This document shows, in pieces, positions 29,540 to 38,800 of a stretch of 47,982 nucleotides of DNA; position 1 is the first letter of the stretch, and each line of letters opens with the position of its first letter. The stretch comes from Miniimonas arenae. GTDB taxonomy: Bacteria; Actinomycetota; Actinomycetes; Actinomycetales; Beutenbergiaceae. The stretch covers positions 1 through 47,982 of the forward strand of contig NZ_VENP01000024.1 of assembly GCF_006351005.1 (NCBI RefSeq), written 5' to 3'. The position numbers were made by a program, and so were the translations under genes. The notes below the pieces were generated by a model that searched no databases, was not told where the DNA came from, and saw only the letters and a list, made by a program, of their open reading frames with translations.

Positions 29540-29560
29540 GCGGGCGGCGTCGGCGCCGGG

Positions 29561-29590
29561 CGCTGCTCAGCCCAGCGCTGCTCAGCCCAG
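29561..29590. repeat. 15-bp tandem duplication over the XRE-cupin stop codon
   Basis: CGCTGCTCAGCCCAG is repeated exactly at 29561-29575 and 29576-29590. The second copy contains the stop codon of the minus-strand regulator gene. It probably arose by slippage. Confidence 0.85.
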
Positions 29591-30172
29591 CTCGGACAGC
29601 AGCACCGCCCACGTGCCGGGCTCGAGCGCCTCGAACACGTGCGCGACGTCGCCGGGGTAGGCGAGGTAGTCCCCCGGGGCGAGCTCGACCGGCTCGTCCG
29701 TCGGGCCCACGAGCGCCCGACCCGCCGCGAGCACCACGTGCTCCTGCGTCCCGCGCGCGTGCGGCGTCGAGCGTCGCGGCACGCCCGGCTCGGCCGTGAT
29801 GCGGTAGGCGTCGCGTCGCGCCGTCGGCGGGCACGCGGCGAGCAGCGTTGCGGCGTAGGTCGCCTCGCCCGCGGGGACCCGTGGACCCTCGCCCGCCCGG
29901 AGGAGTCGCACGGGCGAGGGTGGTGGGTCGACGAGCTCCGAGAACCGGACGCCGAGCGCGTCGCTGAGCGCCCAGAGGGTCTCCACGCCGGGATTGCCCT
30001 GACCGGCCTCGAGCGCCGAGAGCGTGGACTTCGCCACTCCGGCGCGGCGCGCGACCTCCGAGAGGCTCAGGCCGCTGCGCGTCCGCGCGGCGCGCAGGCC
30101 CGCAGCGACGAGCGCGCGCACGTCCGGGGCAGCCTCACGGTCGGCTCCGTTCGGCGACGTCGGTCCGCTCAT
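29582..30172 (-). CDS. XRE-family regulator with C-terminal cupin domain
   Basis: A 196-residue DNA-binding regulator. The helix-turn-helix lies near residues 29-82 (RTRSGLSLSEVARRAGVAKSTLSALEAGQGNPG...). A cupin sensor domain fills the C-terminal half with the family PHARGTQEHVVLAAG and APGDYLAYPGDVAHVFEAL motifs. It is divergent from azlCD across 66 bp that holds a palindrome. This regulator-exporter arrangement is common and suggests it controls azlCD and itself, perhaps in response to an amino acid. TAGGGT lies six bases before the ATG, so the mRNA is probably leaderless. Confidence 0.9.
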   Translation of the reverse strand: MSGPTSPNGADREAAPDVRALVAAGLRAARTRSGLSLSEVARRAGVAKSTLSALEAGQGNPGVETLWALSDALGVRFSELVDPPPSPVRLLRAGEGPRVPAGEATYAATLLAACPPTARRDAYRITAEPGVPRRSTPHARGTQEHVVLAAGRALVGPTDEPVELAPGDYLAYPGDVAHVFEALEPGTWAVLLSELG

Positions 30173-30184
30173 GTGTTCACCCTA
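30170..30184 (-). promoter_or_regulatory. -10 box placed for a leaderless ATG start
   Basis: On the minus strand TAGGGT (30184-30179), six bases, then ATG (30172-30170) of the XRE-cupin gene. Confidence 0.55.
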
Positions 30185-30194
30185 GCGGACCGTC

Positions 30195-30212
30195 CGTTCG
30201 ACTTGACGAACG
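30195..30212. promoter_or_regulatory. Palindrome between the XRE-cupin gene and azlC, likely operator
   Basis: CGTTCG-N6-CGAACG, an exact inverted repeat in the middle of the 66-bp divergent gap. It overlaps a possible -35 (TTGACG, 30203-30208) for azlC, whose -10 would be CACGAT (30227-30232), six bases before the azlC ATG. Binding here would block both directions. Confidence 0.55.
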
Positions 30213-30238
30213 TTCGGTCACCGCTGCACGATCCCCGC

Positions 30239-30991
30239 ATGGCCCACGGACTGCGAGCGATCCGGGCGCTGTGGCACGACGTGCCCCGCGACCTGCGTCG
30301 CCCGATCCTGCTCATGTCGCTCGCCGTCGCCCTGGTCGGCGTGACCTACGGCGTGACCGGCGTCAGCGCCGGGTTCGCCGCCTGGCAGCTGCTGCTGCTC
30401 GCGCTCACCGTGCTCGCGGGCTCGGCCGAGCTGCTCTTCGTCGGCCTCGTCGGCGCCGGTGCCAGCCCGTGGCTCGCGGCAGCGGCGGGCATCCTCGTCA
30501 ACCTGCGCAACAGCGTCTACGGCATGGCCGTCTCGCCGCTGCTGCCGCGCGGGTGGCGCCGGGCGCTCGGAGCGCACCTCGTGAACGACGAGACCGTCGC
30601 GTTCGCCACCTCGCCGGCGCCGGCAGCCGCGCCGGTCCCCACGGCCCACCGCGGGCGGGTCGCCACGTTCTGGGTCGCCGGGATCGGCGTCGCGCTCGGC
30701 TGGCCGGTCGGCGCCGCGGTGGGCGCGGGCCTCGGGCTCGTCGTCTCCGACCCGCGCGTGTGGGGCCTGGACGCCGTGCTGCCCGCGCTGCTCGGCGCGC
30801 TCGCGGTGCCGGCGATCCGCGCGGGCCGCACGCTCGCCGTCGCCGTCCTCGCCGCGGTCATCGCCCTGGTGACCACGCCGCTCGTGCCCGCCGGGCTGGC
30901 GCCGGTGCTCGCCCTGGCGGCGCTCGCCGTCGTGCTCGTGCCCGGCCGCTCGCGGCCTGCCCAGAGCGACGCACCCGGCGGCCTCGCGTGA
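30239..30991 (+). CDS. azlC: AzlC family branched-chain amino acid exporter subunit
   Basis: A 250-residue membrane protein, the large subunit of the AzlCD amino acid exporter. Family features are the N-terminal YGVTGVSAGFAAWQLLLLA, then GSAELLFVGLVGAGASPW and the LVNLRNSVYGMAVSPLL stretch, with a run of hydrophobic helices to the end. ATG 30239 matches the family start and lies six bases after a CACGAT -10-like box. The stop overlaps the azlD start (GTGA), so the two are translationally coupled. The divergent XRE-cupin gene is the likely regulator. Confidence 0.92.
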   Translation: MAHGLRAIRALWHDVPRDLRRPILLMSLAVALVGVTYGVTGVSAGFAAWQLLLLALTVLAGSAELLFVGLVGAGASPWLAAAAGILVNLRNSVYGMAVSPLLPRGWRRALGAHLVNDETVAFATSPAPAAAPVPTAHRGRVATFWVAGIGVALGWPVGAAVGAGLGLVVSDPRVWGLDAVLPALLGALAVPAIRAGRTLAVAVLAAVIALVTTPLVPAGLAPVLALAALAVVLVPGRSRPAQSDAPGGLA

Positions 30992-31302
30992 GCGCCGTCG
31001 TCGCCGCCGGCCTGCTCCTGGCGCTCGGCACGTACGCGACGCGCCGCCTCGGCGTCGAGCTCGGCGGCCGCGTGCTCGGCCGCGCCGCCCAGGTCGAGCA
31101 GCTGCTCGAGCAGGGCGTCGTCGCGCTCCTCATCGCCGTCACCGCCTCGGCCGCGGTGTACGACGGCGCCGCACCGGACGGGTGGGCACGTCCCGTGGGC
31201 GTGGGGCTGGCGCTCGGCGCGGCGGCCGTGCGCGCACCGCTCGTGGTGAGCGTGCTGCTCGGCGCCGGTGCGACCGCGCTGCTGCGCCTCCTCGGCCTGT
31301 GA
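30988..31302 (+). CDS. azlD: AzlD domain-containing protein
   Basis: A 104-residue membrane protein with about four hydrophobic segments, the small subunit that pairs with AzlC. The TYATRRLGVELGG segment after the first helix is a recognisable AzlD feature. The GTG start overlaps the azlC stop codon. Confidence 0.88.
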   Translation: MSAVVAAGLLLALGTYATRRLGVELGGRVLGRAAQVEQLLEQGVVALLIAVTASAAVYDGAAPDGWARPVGVGLALGAAAVRAPLVVSVLLGAGATALLRLLGL

Positions 31303-31428
31303 GCCGTCCTGTGAGTTGGCCCTGAGCCGGCTCGCGAGATGGCCCCTGAGGTCGCCTCGGACCCCGTGCCCGTTCGGCCACCCGAAAGGGGGAGGCCCGC
31401 CCGGGGACCTGGACGTACCGTCACGCTC

Positions 31429-31914
31429 ATGACCGCATCTCAGGAGGACCTGGAGACCATCGCGGGTCTCGTCAAGAAGGCCCGGACCGCGTTCGTCACC
31501 ACCGTCGGACCCGAGGGCGAGCTGCTGAGCCGGCCCCTCGCCGTCGTCGAGCGGGACTTCGACGGCACGCTGTACTTCCTCGTCGCCGAGCCCTCCCCGA
31601 AGACGGCCCAGCTCGAGGCGCACCCGCACGTCAACGTCGCGATCACCGCGGGCGACAGCTACCTCTCGATCGCCGGGACCGCGTCGGTCTCGCGCGACCA
31701 GGCGAAGATCGACGAGCTGTGGAACCCGCACGCGGAGGCCTGGTTCGAGGGCGGCCGCGAGGACCCGGCCGTCGCGCTGCTCAAGGTGGACGCGGACTCC
31801 GCCGAGTACTGGACCATGGACGACCCGAAGCCGGTGGCGCTGGTCAAGTACGCCGTCGCGATGGTCAAGGGCGAGGAGCCCGACGTCGCGACCAACCGCT
31901 CGGTCGACCTCTAG
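31429..31914 (+). CDS. Pyridoxamine 5'-phosphate oxidase-like (general stress FMN-binding) protein
   Basis: A 161-residue split-barrel flavin-binding protein. LVKKARTAFVTTVGPEGELLSRPL, LYFLVAEPSPKTAQLEAHPHVNVAI and the WFEGGREDPAVALLKVDADSAEYW region match the general-stress-protein-26 type, not the true PdxH enzyme. The substrate is unknown. TACCGT seven bases before the ATG suggests a leaderless mRNA. An inverted repeat that can end transcription follows at 31951. Confidence 0.88.
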   Translation: MTASQEDLETIAGLVKKARTAFVTTVGPEGELLSRPLAVVERDFDGTLYFLVAEPSPKTAQLEAHPHVNVAITAGDSYLSIAGTASVSRDQAKIDELWNPHAEAWFEGGREDPAVALLKVDADSAEYWTMDDPKPVALVKYAVAMVKGEEPDVATNRSVDL

Positions 31915-31950
31915 CCGCGCTGCCGCCCAGCGCCCGACGCGTCCCAGACC

Positions 31951-32004
31951 GTCGGTGACTCCCGCCCCCGGGCAACCCGTCGCGCGCGGCCGGGAGTCAC
32001 CGAC
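31951..32004. terminator. Inverted repeat between convergent genes
   Basis: A perfect 14-bp inverted repeat (31951-31964 with 31991-32004) with a 26-base spacer, between the PNPOx-like gene and the convergent MFS gene. Confidence 0.6.
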
Positions 32005-32070
32005 ACCAGGGCGCGGCGCGGTGGGCACGTGCGTGACGGCGCCGCCGCCGAGCCGCCGATGCCGGGTGCG

Positions 32071-33447
32071 CTACGGCGTCGGGTGCCGCGCGTCGTAGCG
32101 CAGGAAGCCGCGCTGGCCGAACGCGACGGCGAGCACCGCGAGGATGCACACGATCCCGCCGCCGACGGCGGCCGACGCCTCGCCGAACCGGGTCGCGGCC
32201 GACCCGAGCACGAGGTCGCCGAGCCGCGGGCCGCCGGCGACCACCACGATGAACACGCCCTGGAGGCGGCCCAGCAGGTGGTCCGGCGTGGCCGACTGCA
32301 TCACCGTCTGGCGGAACACCGCGCTCACCGCATCCGCGGCGCCCGCGCCGACGAGGAACAGGCCCGCGACGATCGCGACGGGTACGAGCAGCGACGACGG
32401 CGAGGTCCGCCCGGCCGCCATGAGTGAGAGGCCGAACCCCACCGCACACACGCCGAACGCCACGATCGCCACGACGATCGCGACGCCCTGGCGGCGCACC
32501 CGGCCCAGGCCGCCGGACAGCGCGCTCGCCAGCACCGACCCGATCGCGATGGCCGCCGTGAGGCCGCCCGTGGTCGTCTCGCCGCCGCCGAGGATCACCG
32601 CGCCGACCGCGGGGAACATCACGCGAGGCATGGCGGTGACCATGGCGATGATGTCGAGCACGAAGGTCGTGCGCAGGTTCGGCCGCGTGCGCAGGAACTG
32701 CAGGCCCTCCCACACCGCCGCGAAGCCGGCCTGACGGCGGGGGGCGGGCTCGCCGTCGGCGGCCGTGGGGTCGGCCGGCAGCACGGCGGCGACGTCGTCC
32801 GACCCCGGGCCCGCGGCAGGGAGCCCGGGCGCCGCCGCGATCGGCGTGCCCGGCGGCATCGCCGGGAGGCGGAGCAGCGCGTAGAGCGCGAACCCGAAGA
32901 GCACGACGTCGAGCGCGTAGGTCGCCGCGTAGCCCACCGACGCGGCGAGCACGGCCCCGAGCAGCGGGCCGACCGTGAGGCCGAGGGAGCCGGTGAGGGT
33001 GCCGAGCGCGTTCGCGGCGGGCAGCAGGTCGCGCCCGACGAGCCGCGGGATGATCGACATCCGGGTGGGGACGTTGACCGCCGAGCCGGCCGACTGGATC
33101 GCGACGAGCAGGTAGAGCACCCAGGGCTGCTCGAGCTGCAGCGCGGCCTGCACGACGAGCCCCACGGTGGCCGAGATCATCACGACGCCGGACACGAGGG
33201 CGACGGTGCGCCGGTCGAACGCGTCGGCCAGCGCGCCGCCGTACAGGCCGAGCACCACGAGCGGGACGAGGGCCGCGATGCCCAGGATGCCGACCGCGAA
33301 CGTCGAGGACGTCTGCTCGTAGATCTCCAGGCTGACCGCGACCTGCGTGACCATCGTGCCGATCTGCGCGAGGCCGAGGCCCCACCACAGGCGGCGGTAG
33401 GCGGGTGAGACGTGGAGCGGTCGGGTGTCCAGGAGCAGGCGGCGCAC
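32071..33447 (-). CDS. MFS transporter (EntS/MFS_3-like)
   Basis: A 458-residue exporter-like protein with about twelve hydrophobic segments. Near the start, HVSPAYRRLWWGLGLAQIGTMVTQVAVSLEIYEQT and the ALADAFDRRTV loop (a version of the MFS D-R signature) resemble the MFS_3/EntS group. A long polar loop (about residues 207-240) separates the two halves. GTG 33447 is chosen because TAGCGT lies six bases upstream. The gene begins 18 bp after the stop of the lipoprotein gene on the same strand but seems to have its own promoter. The substrate is unknown. Confidence 0.87.
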   Translation of the reverse strand: MRRLLLDTRPLHVSPAYRRLWWGLGLAQIGTMVTQVAVSLEIYEQTSSTFAVGILGIAALVPLVVLGLYGGALADAFDRRTVALVSGVVMISATVGLVVQAALQLEQPWVLYLLVAIQSAGSAVNVPTRMSIIPRLVGRDLLPAANALGTLTGSLGLTVGPLLGAVLAASVGYAATYALDVVLFGFALYALLRLPAMPPGTPIAAAPGLPAAGPGSDDVAAVLPADPTAADGEPAPRRQAGFAAVWEGLQFLRTRPNLRTTFVLDIIAMVTAMPRVMFPAVGAVILGGGETTTGGLTAAIAIGSVLASALSGGLGRVRRQGVAIVVAIVAFGVCAVGFGLSLMAAGRTSPSSLLVPVAIVAGLFLVGAGAADAVSAVFRQTVMQSATPDHLLGRLQGVFIVVVAGGPRLGDLVLGSAATRFGEASAAVGGGIVCILAVLAVAFGQRGFLRYDARHPTP

Positions 33448-33459
33448 CGACCCACGCTA
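33445..33459 (-). promoter_or_regulatory. -10 box placed for a leaderless GTG start
   Basis: On the minus strand TAGCGT (33459-33454), six bases, then GTG (33447-33445) of the MFS gene. The box lies inside the 18-bp gap after the lipoprotein gene. Confidence 0.55.
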
Positions 33460-33465
33460 GTCGGC

Positions 33466-34383
33466 TCAGGTGGTGCCGTCGCACGCCTCGACGCCGGGGG
33501 CGAGAGCCCTGGTGAGGAGGCCGTGGTCGTCGGCGGCCGTTCCGGAGAGCAGCTGCGCGACCTCGTCCGGGTCGGTGACCGCGCTGCACGCGTCCGTCGG
33601 CCAGTAGACCTCCAGCCGCGTGACGGGAACCTCGCGCACGCCGCTCGTGTACCTGACGACGGTGTCCTGCATCTGCCGCATCAGCTCGCGTGCGTCACGC
33701 TGGCGCTGGCTGTAGCGCGAGGCCGGGTCGCCGTCCGCGTCCACGTCCAGACCGTAGGCGGAGGCGACGACGGCGGGCTCGCCCCGGTAGTCGAGGATCG
33801 TCGTCGCGAGGTCCGTGGTGGCCCAGACGCCGAGATCGCCGTCGAGCTCCCCGACGTGATGGGCGAGGTCTGCGGCCTGGGCAGCCAGGAGACCGAGGGC
33901 GCACGGGGAGAGCTGCCCGGCCCAGAGCGTGGGGACGTCCGGGACCACGGGCCACGGCCACGCCATCGCGGGCACCATCTCGGCGGCCCCGGCGCCGGGT
34001 CGCAGGGTTCCGGCCGCGAGCACCGCGGTGAACCCGGGTGCCGGTGGTGCGTCGGTGAGGGCCGCGCTCGCGGTGGGCTCGCCGTCGGGCCGCTCGCCGT
34101 CCCAGCCCTCGACGTCCATGATCGCGACGCGTCCGTCGGCGTAGACCACGACGCGGGAGAAGTTCGTGACGGCGTCGAGGGCGAGGACGTCGGCCTCGCC
34201 GAGCCCGTCGAGCGTGACGTCCGTGGCCGGCTCGACGACGGCGCAGGACGATCCCGGCTCACCGCCAGGGCCGTTGGTCGCACAGCCGGTCAGAGCGGCC
34301 GTGCCCAGCATCGCGAGCACGGCGAGCGACCGCGTGGTGCCGGGGCCGTTCGTGCCGGGGCTTCTCCTGCCGGGCCGGTTCAT
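33466..34383 (-). CDS. Hypothetical lipoprotein
   Basis: About 305 residues. A basic head, hydrophobic stretch and lipobox LTGC put the lipidated cysteine near residue 34. The mature part is soluble, with Ala/Pro/Gly-rich loops, and matches no family I know. ATG 34383 gives a normal signal peptide; an in-frame GTG further upstream is possible. It is followed by an MFS gene 18 bp away. Confidence 0.72.
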   Translation of the reverse strand: MNRPGRRSPGTNGPGTTRSLAVLAMLGTAALTGCATNGPGGEPGSSCAVVEPATDVTLDGLGEADVLALDAVTNFSRVVVYADGRVAIMDVEGWDGERPDGEPTASAALTDAPPAPGFTAVLAAGTLRPGAGAAEMVPAMAWPWPVVPDVPTLWAGQLSPCALGLLAAQAADLAHHVGELDGDLGVWATTDLATTILDYRGEPAVVASAYGLDVDADGDPASRYSQRQRDARELMRQMQDTVVRYTSGVREVPVTRLEVYWPTDACSAVTDPDEVAQLLSGTAADDHGLLTRALAPGVEACDGTT

Positions 34384-34458
34384 ACCGGGTCTGTGTCGCA
34401 CCTCCGCCGGGCCTTGCACCGCGCGCGGCGGTCGCCTCGGCGGGGGTGCGGGCGTGCG

Positions 34459-35691
34459 TCAGCCGACCTGCGTGCCGAACGCGAGGCCGAGGAGATAGGT
34501 GGCGGCCGCCGCGCCCCAGCCGATCGCGAGCTGGCGCAGCGCCCGGCGCAGCGGCGGACCGCCCGAGAGCACCCCGACGATCGCACCGGTGACGAGCAGC
34601 GCGACCCCCACGAGGATCGCCGCCACGAGCACGGCCGAGCGGCCGGTCAGGCCGAACAGGTAGGGCAGCACCGGTACGACGGCGCCCGCCGCGAAGAGCC
34701 CGAAGCTGGAGAACGCAGCCGACCAGGCGCTGCCGATCTCCTCGAACTCGGTGTGCAGGTGGCGCGGCTGCACCGAGTCGGGTCGGTAGCTCGTGATCGC
34801 GCGCTCGGCGTGCACGCGCGCGTCCTCGGGCGACTCTCCGCGGGCGCGATAGACGAGCGCGAGCTCGTTGTGGTCGAGGTCGAGGTGCGGGTAGACGGTC
34901 CGCGAGAGGGGGTCCGGGGTCGAGGCCTCGAGCAGCTCCCGCTGGCTGCGCACGGACACGAACTCCCCCGCACCCATGGAGAGCGCGCCCGCGAGCAGGC
35001 CGGCGAGCCCCGTGGCGAGCACCACGCCGGTGGAGACGCCCGTGGCGCCGATGCCGAGCACGAGGGCGAGGTTGGACACGAGGCCGTCGTTCATCCCGAA
35101 CACCGCGGCCCGGAACGAGCCCGACATCTGTGCGCGGCCGCGCGCCGCGAGCGTGCGCACCACCTCGGCGTGGATGCGCTCGTCGGCCACCATCTGCGGC
35201 GTCGCGTCGCGCTCGGTGGCGTACGTGGACCGCGCCTCGGCGCGCTGCACGAGCGCCAGCACGAAGACCGACCCGAACCGGCGCGCGAACCAGCCGAGCA
35301 CCCGGCTGCGCAGGGGCAGCCGCTGCCGGTCGCCGGCGTGCTCGCCGAGGAGGTGGAGCCAGTGCTGCTCGTGCCGCTTCTCGGCCTCGGCGAGCGCCAG
35401 GAGGATCGCCCGCTCCTCGCCCGTGCGGCGGGACGCGAGGTCCGTGTAGATCTGCATCTCGGCGCGCTCGTCGGCGAGGTAGCCGCGCCAGCGCCGGATG
35501 TCCGCGGCCCGCGCGCTCGTCCGCAGGCCCTCGGCCGACGGAGTCGGGGTCGGCGGGGGGAGATTGGGGGCGGGCGGCTGCGGGGCCGTCTCCTGCGAGG
35601 CCGGGGTCGGCGCGGGGGGCGTCGACGGGGCAGGGGTCGACGCGGGAGGGGACGGCTGGGACGTCCCCGCCGCCGGCTCTGGGGAGGTCAC
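34459..35691 (-). CDS. Ferritin-like/VIT1-CCC1 fusion, probable metal (Fe/Mn) transporter
   Basis: About 410 residues. A Pro/Thr/Ala-rich disordered head (to about residue 55) precedes a rubrerythrin/ferritin-like helical domain (DERAEMQIYTDLAS, then EAEKRHEQHWLHLL with Glu and His ligands). A VIT1/CCC1 membrane domain with five helices follows, starting at the FRAAVFGMNDGLVSNLALVLG motif near residue 190. It includes the cytoplasmic metal-binding helices between helices 2 and 3 (ELALVYRARGESPEDARVHAERAI). Related MbfA-type proteins export ferrous iron, and the ferritin-like part may sense or feed metal. GTG 35691 is in frame with an AGGA upstream. It is divergent from the nuclease-helicase. 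Confidence 0.85.
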   Translation of the reverse strand: MTSPEPAAGTSQPSPPASTPAPSTPPAPTPASQETAPQPPAPNLPPPTPTPSAEGLRTSARAADIRRWRGYLADERAEMQIYTDLASRRTGEERAILLALAEAEKRHEQHWLHLLGEHAGDRQRLPLRSRVLGWFARRFGSVFVLALVQRAEARSTYATERDATPQMVADERIHAEVVRTLAARGRAQMSGSFRAAVFGMNDGLVSNLALVLGIGATGVSTGVVLATGLAGLLAGALSMGAGEFVSVRSQRELLEASTPDPLSRTVYPHLDLDHNELALVYRARGESPEDARVHAERAITSYRPDSVQPRHLHTEFEEIGSAWSAAFSSFGLFAAGAVVPVLPYLFGLTGRSAVLVAAILVGVALLVTGAIVGVLSGGPPLRRALRQLAIGWGAAAATYLLGLAFGTQVG

Positions 35692-35802
35692 CGGGTCATC
35701 CTGACGGCGCGTTGGGGCCGCTCGCAACGTGTCGGGGAGCCGAACTCCTGCGCGCGGCCACCCGGCCGGGTGGGCCCACGCCCGGACGTCGGTGGTCGGC
35801 GT

Positions 35803-35817
35803 TAGCGTGCAGAGGTG
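35803..35817 (+). promoter_or_regulatory. -10 box placed for a leaderless GTG start
   Basis: TAGCGT (35803-35808), six bases, then GTG at 35815. The gap does contain AGAGG, but it touches the start codon and cannot act as a ribosome site. Confidence 0.55.
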
Positions 35818-38800
35818 TTCATCCTCGCCGGTCGCGACGCCGTCGCCGACTCTCCCACCGTGGTCTACTCGCCCACGGACGTGACGCTCGCGGACTGCCC
35901 GTTCCGCCTGCTGCGCACGCTCGACGGCGTGCTCGGGCGCGCCGAGCGACTGCCCGAGGTGGACGACCCGATGCTGCGCCGAGCCGCCCTCCTCGGCGAC
36001 GCGCACGAGGCGCGCGTGCGGCTCGCCTACGAGGAGCAGTACGGGACGTACGACGGCGTGACCCCCCGCGGCGTCGCGGCGATCGAGCCGGAGGGCGACT
36101 TCCGGGCGACGATCGCCACCGCGCGGGAGCAGACGATCGCAGCGCTGCGCGGCGGCGCCGACGTGGTGTTCCAGGCGACGTTCTTCGACGGGCGGTTCTA
36201 CGGACGCGCCGACTTCCTCGTCAAGGACGGCGACGGCGGCGGCGAACGCCAGGCGAGCTCGACGCCCCGGCCGCGCTACGCCGTCGTGGACACGAAGCTG
36301 ACCGCCAAGGTGCGCGGCACGGCCCTGCTCCAGCTTGCCGCGTACGCCGACCAGCTCCTCGCCCTCGACGTGCCGATCACCGACCGGGTGTGGCTGCACC
36401 ACGGCAACGGCGTGCGCAGCGACCACCTGCTCGCCGATCTCCTCGAGGTCTACCGCGGCGAGCGGCGGCTCGTGGAGGGCCTCATCGACGCCCACGTCGC
36501 GCTCGGGCGTCCCGTCTCGTGGCAGGAGTGGCGCGATGGCGACGCCGAGCCTGCCGAGCTCGCGCTCCTGCCCGCCGGTCTCGGCGTACGTCGGCGCGCG
36601 TGCGGGCGGTGCGAGGCGTGCACGCCCGAGGTGGAGCGGACCGACGACGTCCGGCTCGTGCACGGCATGAAGGCGGTGCACCGCACGCGGCTGTTCGCCG
36701 CCGGCGTGCACACGGTGGCCGAGCTCGGCGCCCTGCGCACGCCGGTGCCCCGGATCCCGCCGCTGGTCCAGGACCGGCTCGTCCGCCAGGCGGCCGCGCA
36801 GGCCGGGCAGCGCGCGCGGATCGCCGCGGTCGAGGCGGCCGGCTGGACCCTCGGTCCGGGCGCGCGGGTCGTGACGCCCGACGGCGTGCCGCTCGCCGAC
36901 GTCGACCCCGCGGCGTCCGCGGCGCTCGAGCCGGTCGTGCGGTTCCAGGTGCTCCAGCGGGAGGGCCGGCACGTCCTGGCCGCGCTGCCCGCGCCCGACC
37001 CGGGCGACGTCTACTTCGACTTCGAGGGCGACCCCATGTGGGCGCCGCACGGCGCGCTCGAGGGTGGCCTGGAGTACCTGTTCGGGCTCGTCGAGGAGGG
37101 CGAGCAGGAGCGGTACGTCGCGTTCTGGGCACACGACCGAGCGCAGGAGAAGGCGGCGCTCGTCGACTTCCTCGCCTGGCTGCAGCGGCGCCGCGCGCGC
37201 TTTCCCGGGATGCACGTCTACCACTACGCGTCCTACGAGAAGACCGCGCTCGAGCGGCTGGCCGAGCGGCACGGCGCGGGGCTGGAAGAGGTGCTCACGC
37301 TCGTGCGCGAGGGCGTCCTCGTGGACCTCTACCCGGTGGTGCGCAACGCCGTCGTCGTCTCGCAGCCCTCCTACGGCCTCAAGTCGCTCGAGCCCCTCTA
37401 CATGGGCGCCGAGCTGCGCGACGCGGGCGGCGTGACGACCGGCGGCGACTCCGTCATCGCCTACGCCGAGGCCGCGGCCGCGCGCGGGGCGGGCGAGCCG
37501 GGCGCCGAGGAGGCCTTTGCCGCGGCCATGGCGGAGATCGCCGACTACAACCGGTACGACTGCGTCTCCACCCGCCGACTGCTGCTCTGGCTGCGCTCGC
37601 TGGCCGGCGCCGGAGCCGGCGTCACGTCGCAGCCCGTCTCGACCGCGGAGTCTTCGGCGCGCGGCCCGGCGCCCGTCGGCACACCCGGCCCGGCCGCCGA
37701 CCTGCCCGCGTCGCCCGCCACGCCCGGCCCGACGGCGAGCCCCGAGATCGGCCTTCGTCCCACCGGCGAGCAGCGCCTCGTGGGCGCGCTCCTCGCCGCC
37801 GCGGGCGAGTCGCCCCGCTCCGACGACGACCAGGCGTTCGCCCTCCTCGCGGCGGCCGTCGACTACCATCGGCGCGAGCAGGCTCCGGGCTGGCGCGAGC
37901 ACTTCGAGCGGCTCGCCCAGCCGCGCGACTGGTGGGCCGAGACGCGCGACGTGCTCAGCGTCGGCGACGGGCCCGAGGCGGTCGAGGTGGTCGAGCCGTG
38001 GTCGACCGCCGGGCGCTACCGCCGGCGGCGGCTGCGCCTGACCGGCACGCTCGGGCCGGCCAGCTCCCCCGACGCCGGCCGCGACGTCTTCTGCCTGCAC
38101 CCCGCCGGTGCCGCCGAGGGCCTGCGGATCGGCACCGGCGCGGCCTACGCCGCCACGAACGCGGTCCTCGCCGAGGTCTCGGTCTCACCCGACGGCACGC
38201 GCGCCGTGTTCGAGGTCGTCGAGCGGGCGCCGGCCGAGTTCGCCGAGGGTGTCGGCGTCGACGCGACCCCGGTCGCCGTCGTGCCCGGCGCCCCCGTGCC
38301 CACGAAGAACCCGCACGCGGCGATCATCGACGTCGCCGCGCGGGCCGCGGGACTCTCGCTCCGCGATCTGGACGCGCTCCCCGCCGGTGCCCCCACGCCG
38401 TCGGGCACGCCGGCGCTGTCGGACACCGCCGCGGTCGAGCTGCTCCGACGCCGCACGCCGCGCCTGGCGGGCGGGGGCGCGCTGCCGCCGCTCGGGGAGG
38501 ACCGCGCCGCCGCGATCGCGCGGGCGACCGCCGCGCTCGACCGCTCCTACCTGGCCGTGCAGGGGCCGCCGGGCAGCGGCAAGACGCACGTCGGCGCGCG
38601 GGTCATCGCGCGGCTCGTGCAGCAGCTGGGCTGGCGGGTCGGCGTCGTCGCGCAGTCGCACGCCGTGGTGGAGAACCTGCTCGACCAGGTGGTCGCCGGT
38701 GGGCTCGACGCGGCCCAGGTCGCCAAGAAGCCCGCCACCACGCCGGACCTGTCCGACCCCGCCGTCGTCCCGCCGCCGTGGACGATGCTCGGGCCGGACG

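Noticed and set aside
30195-30215. SOS (LexA) box in the azl gap
   Set aside because: An actinobacterial SOS box needs GAAC-N4-GTTC. Here GAACGTTC has no spacer and the longer palindrome has the arms reversed.
31303-31428. Riboswitch or small RNA between azlD and the PNPOx-like gene
   Set aside because: No conserved core or convincing hairpin, and a -10 box near the start explains the gap.
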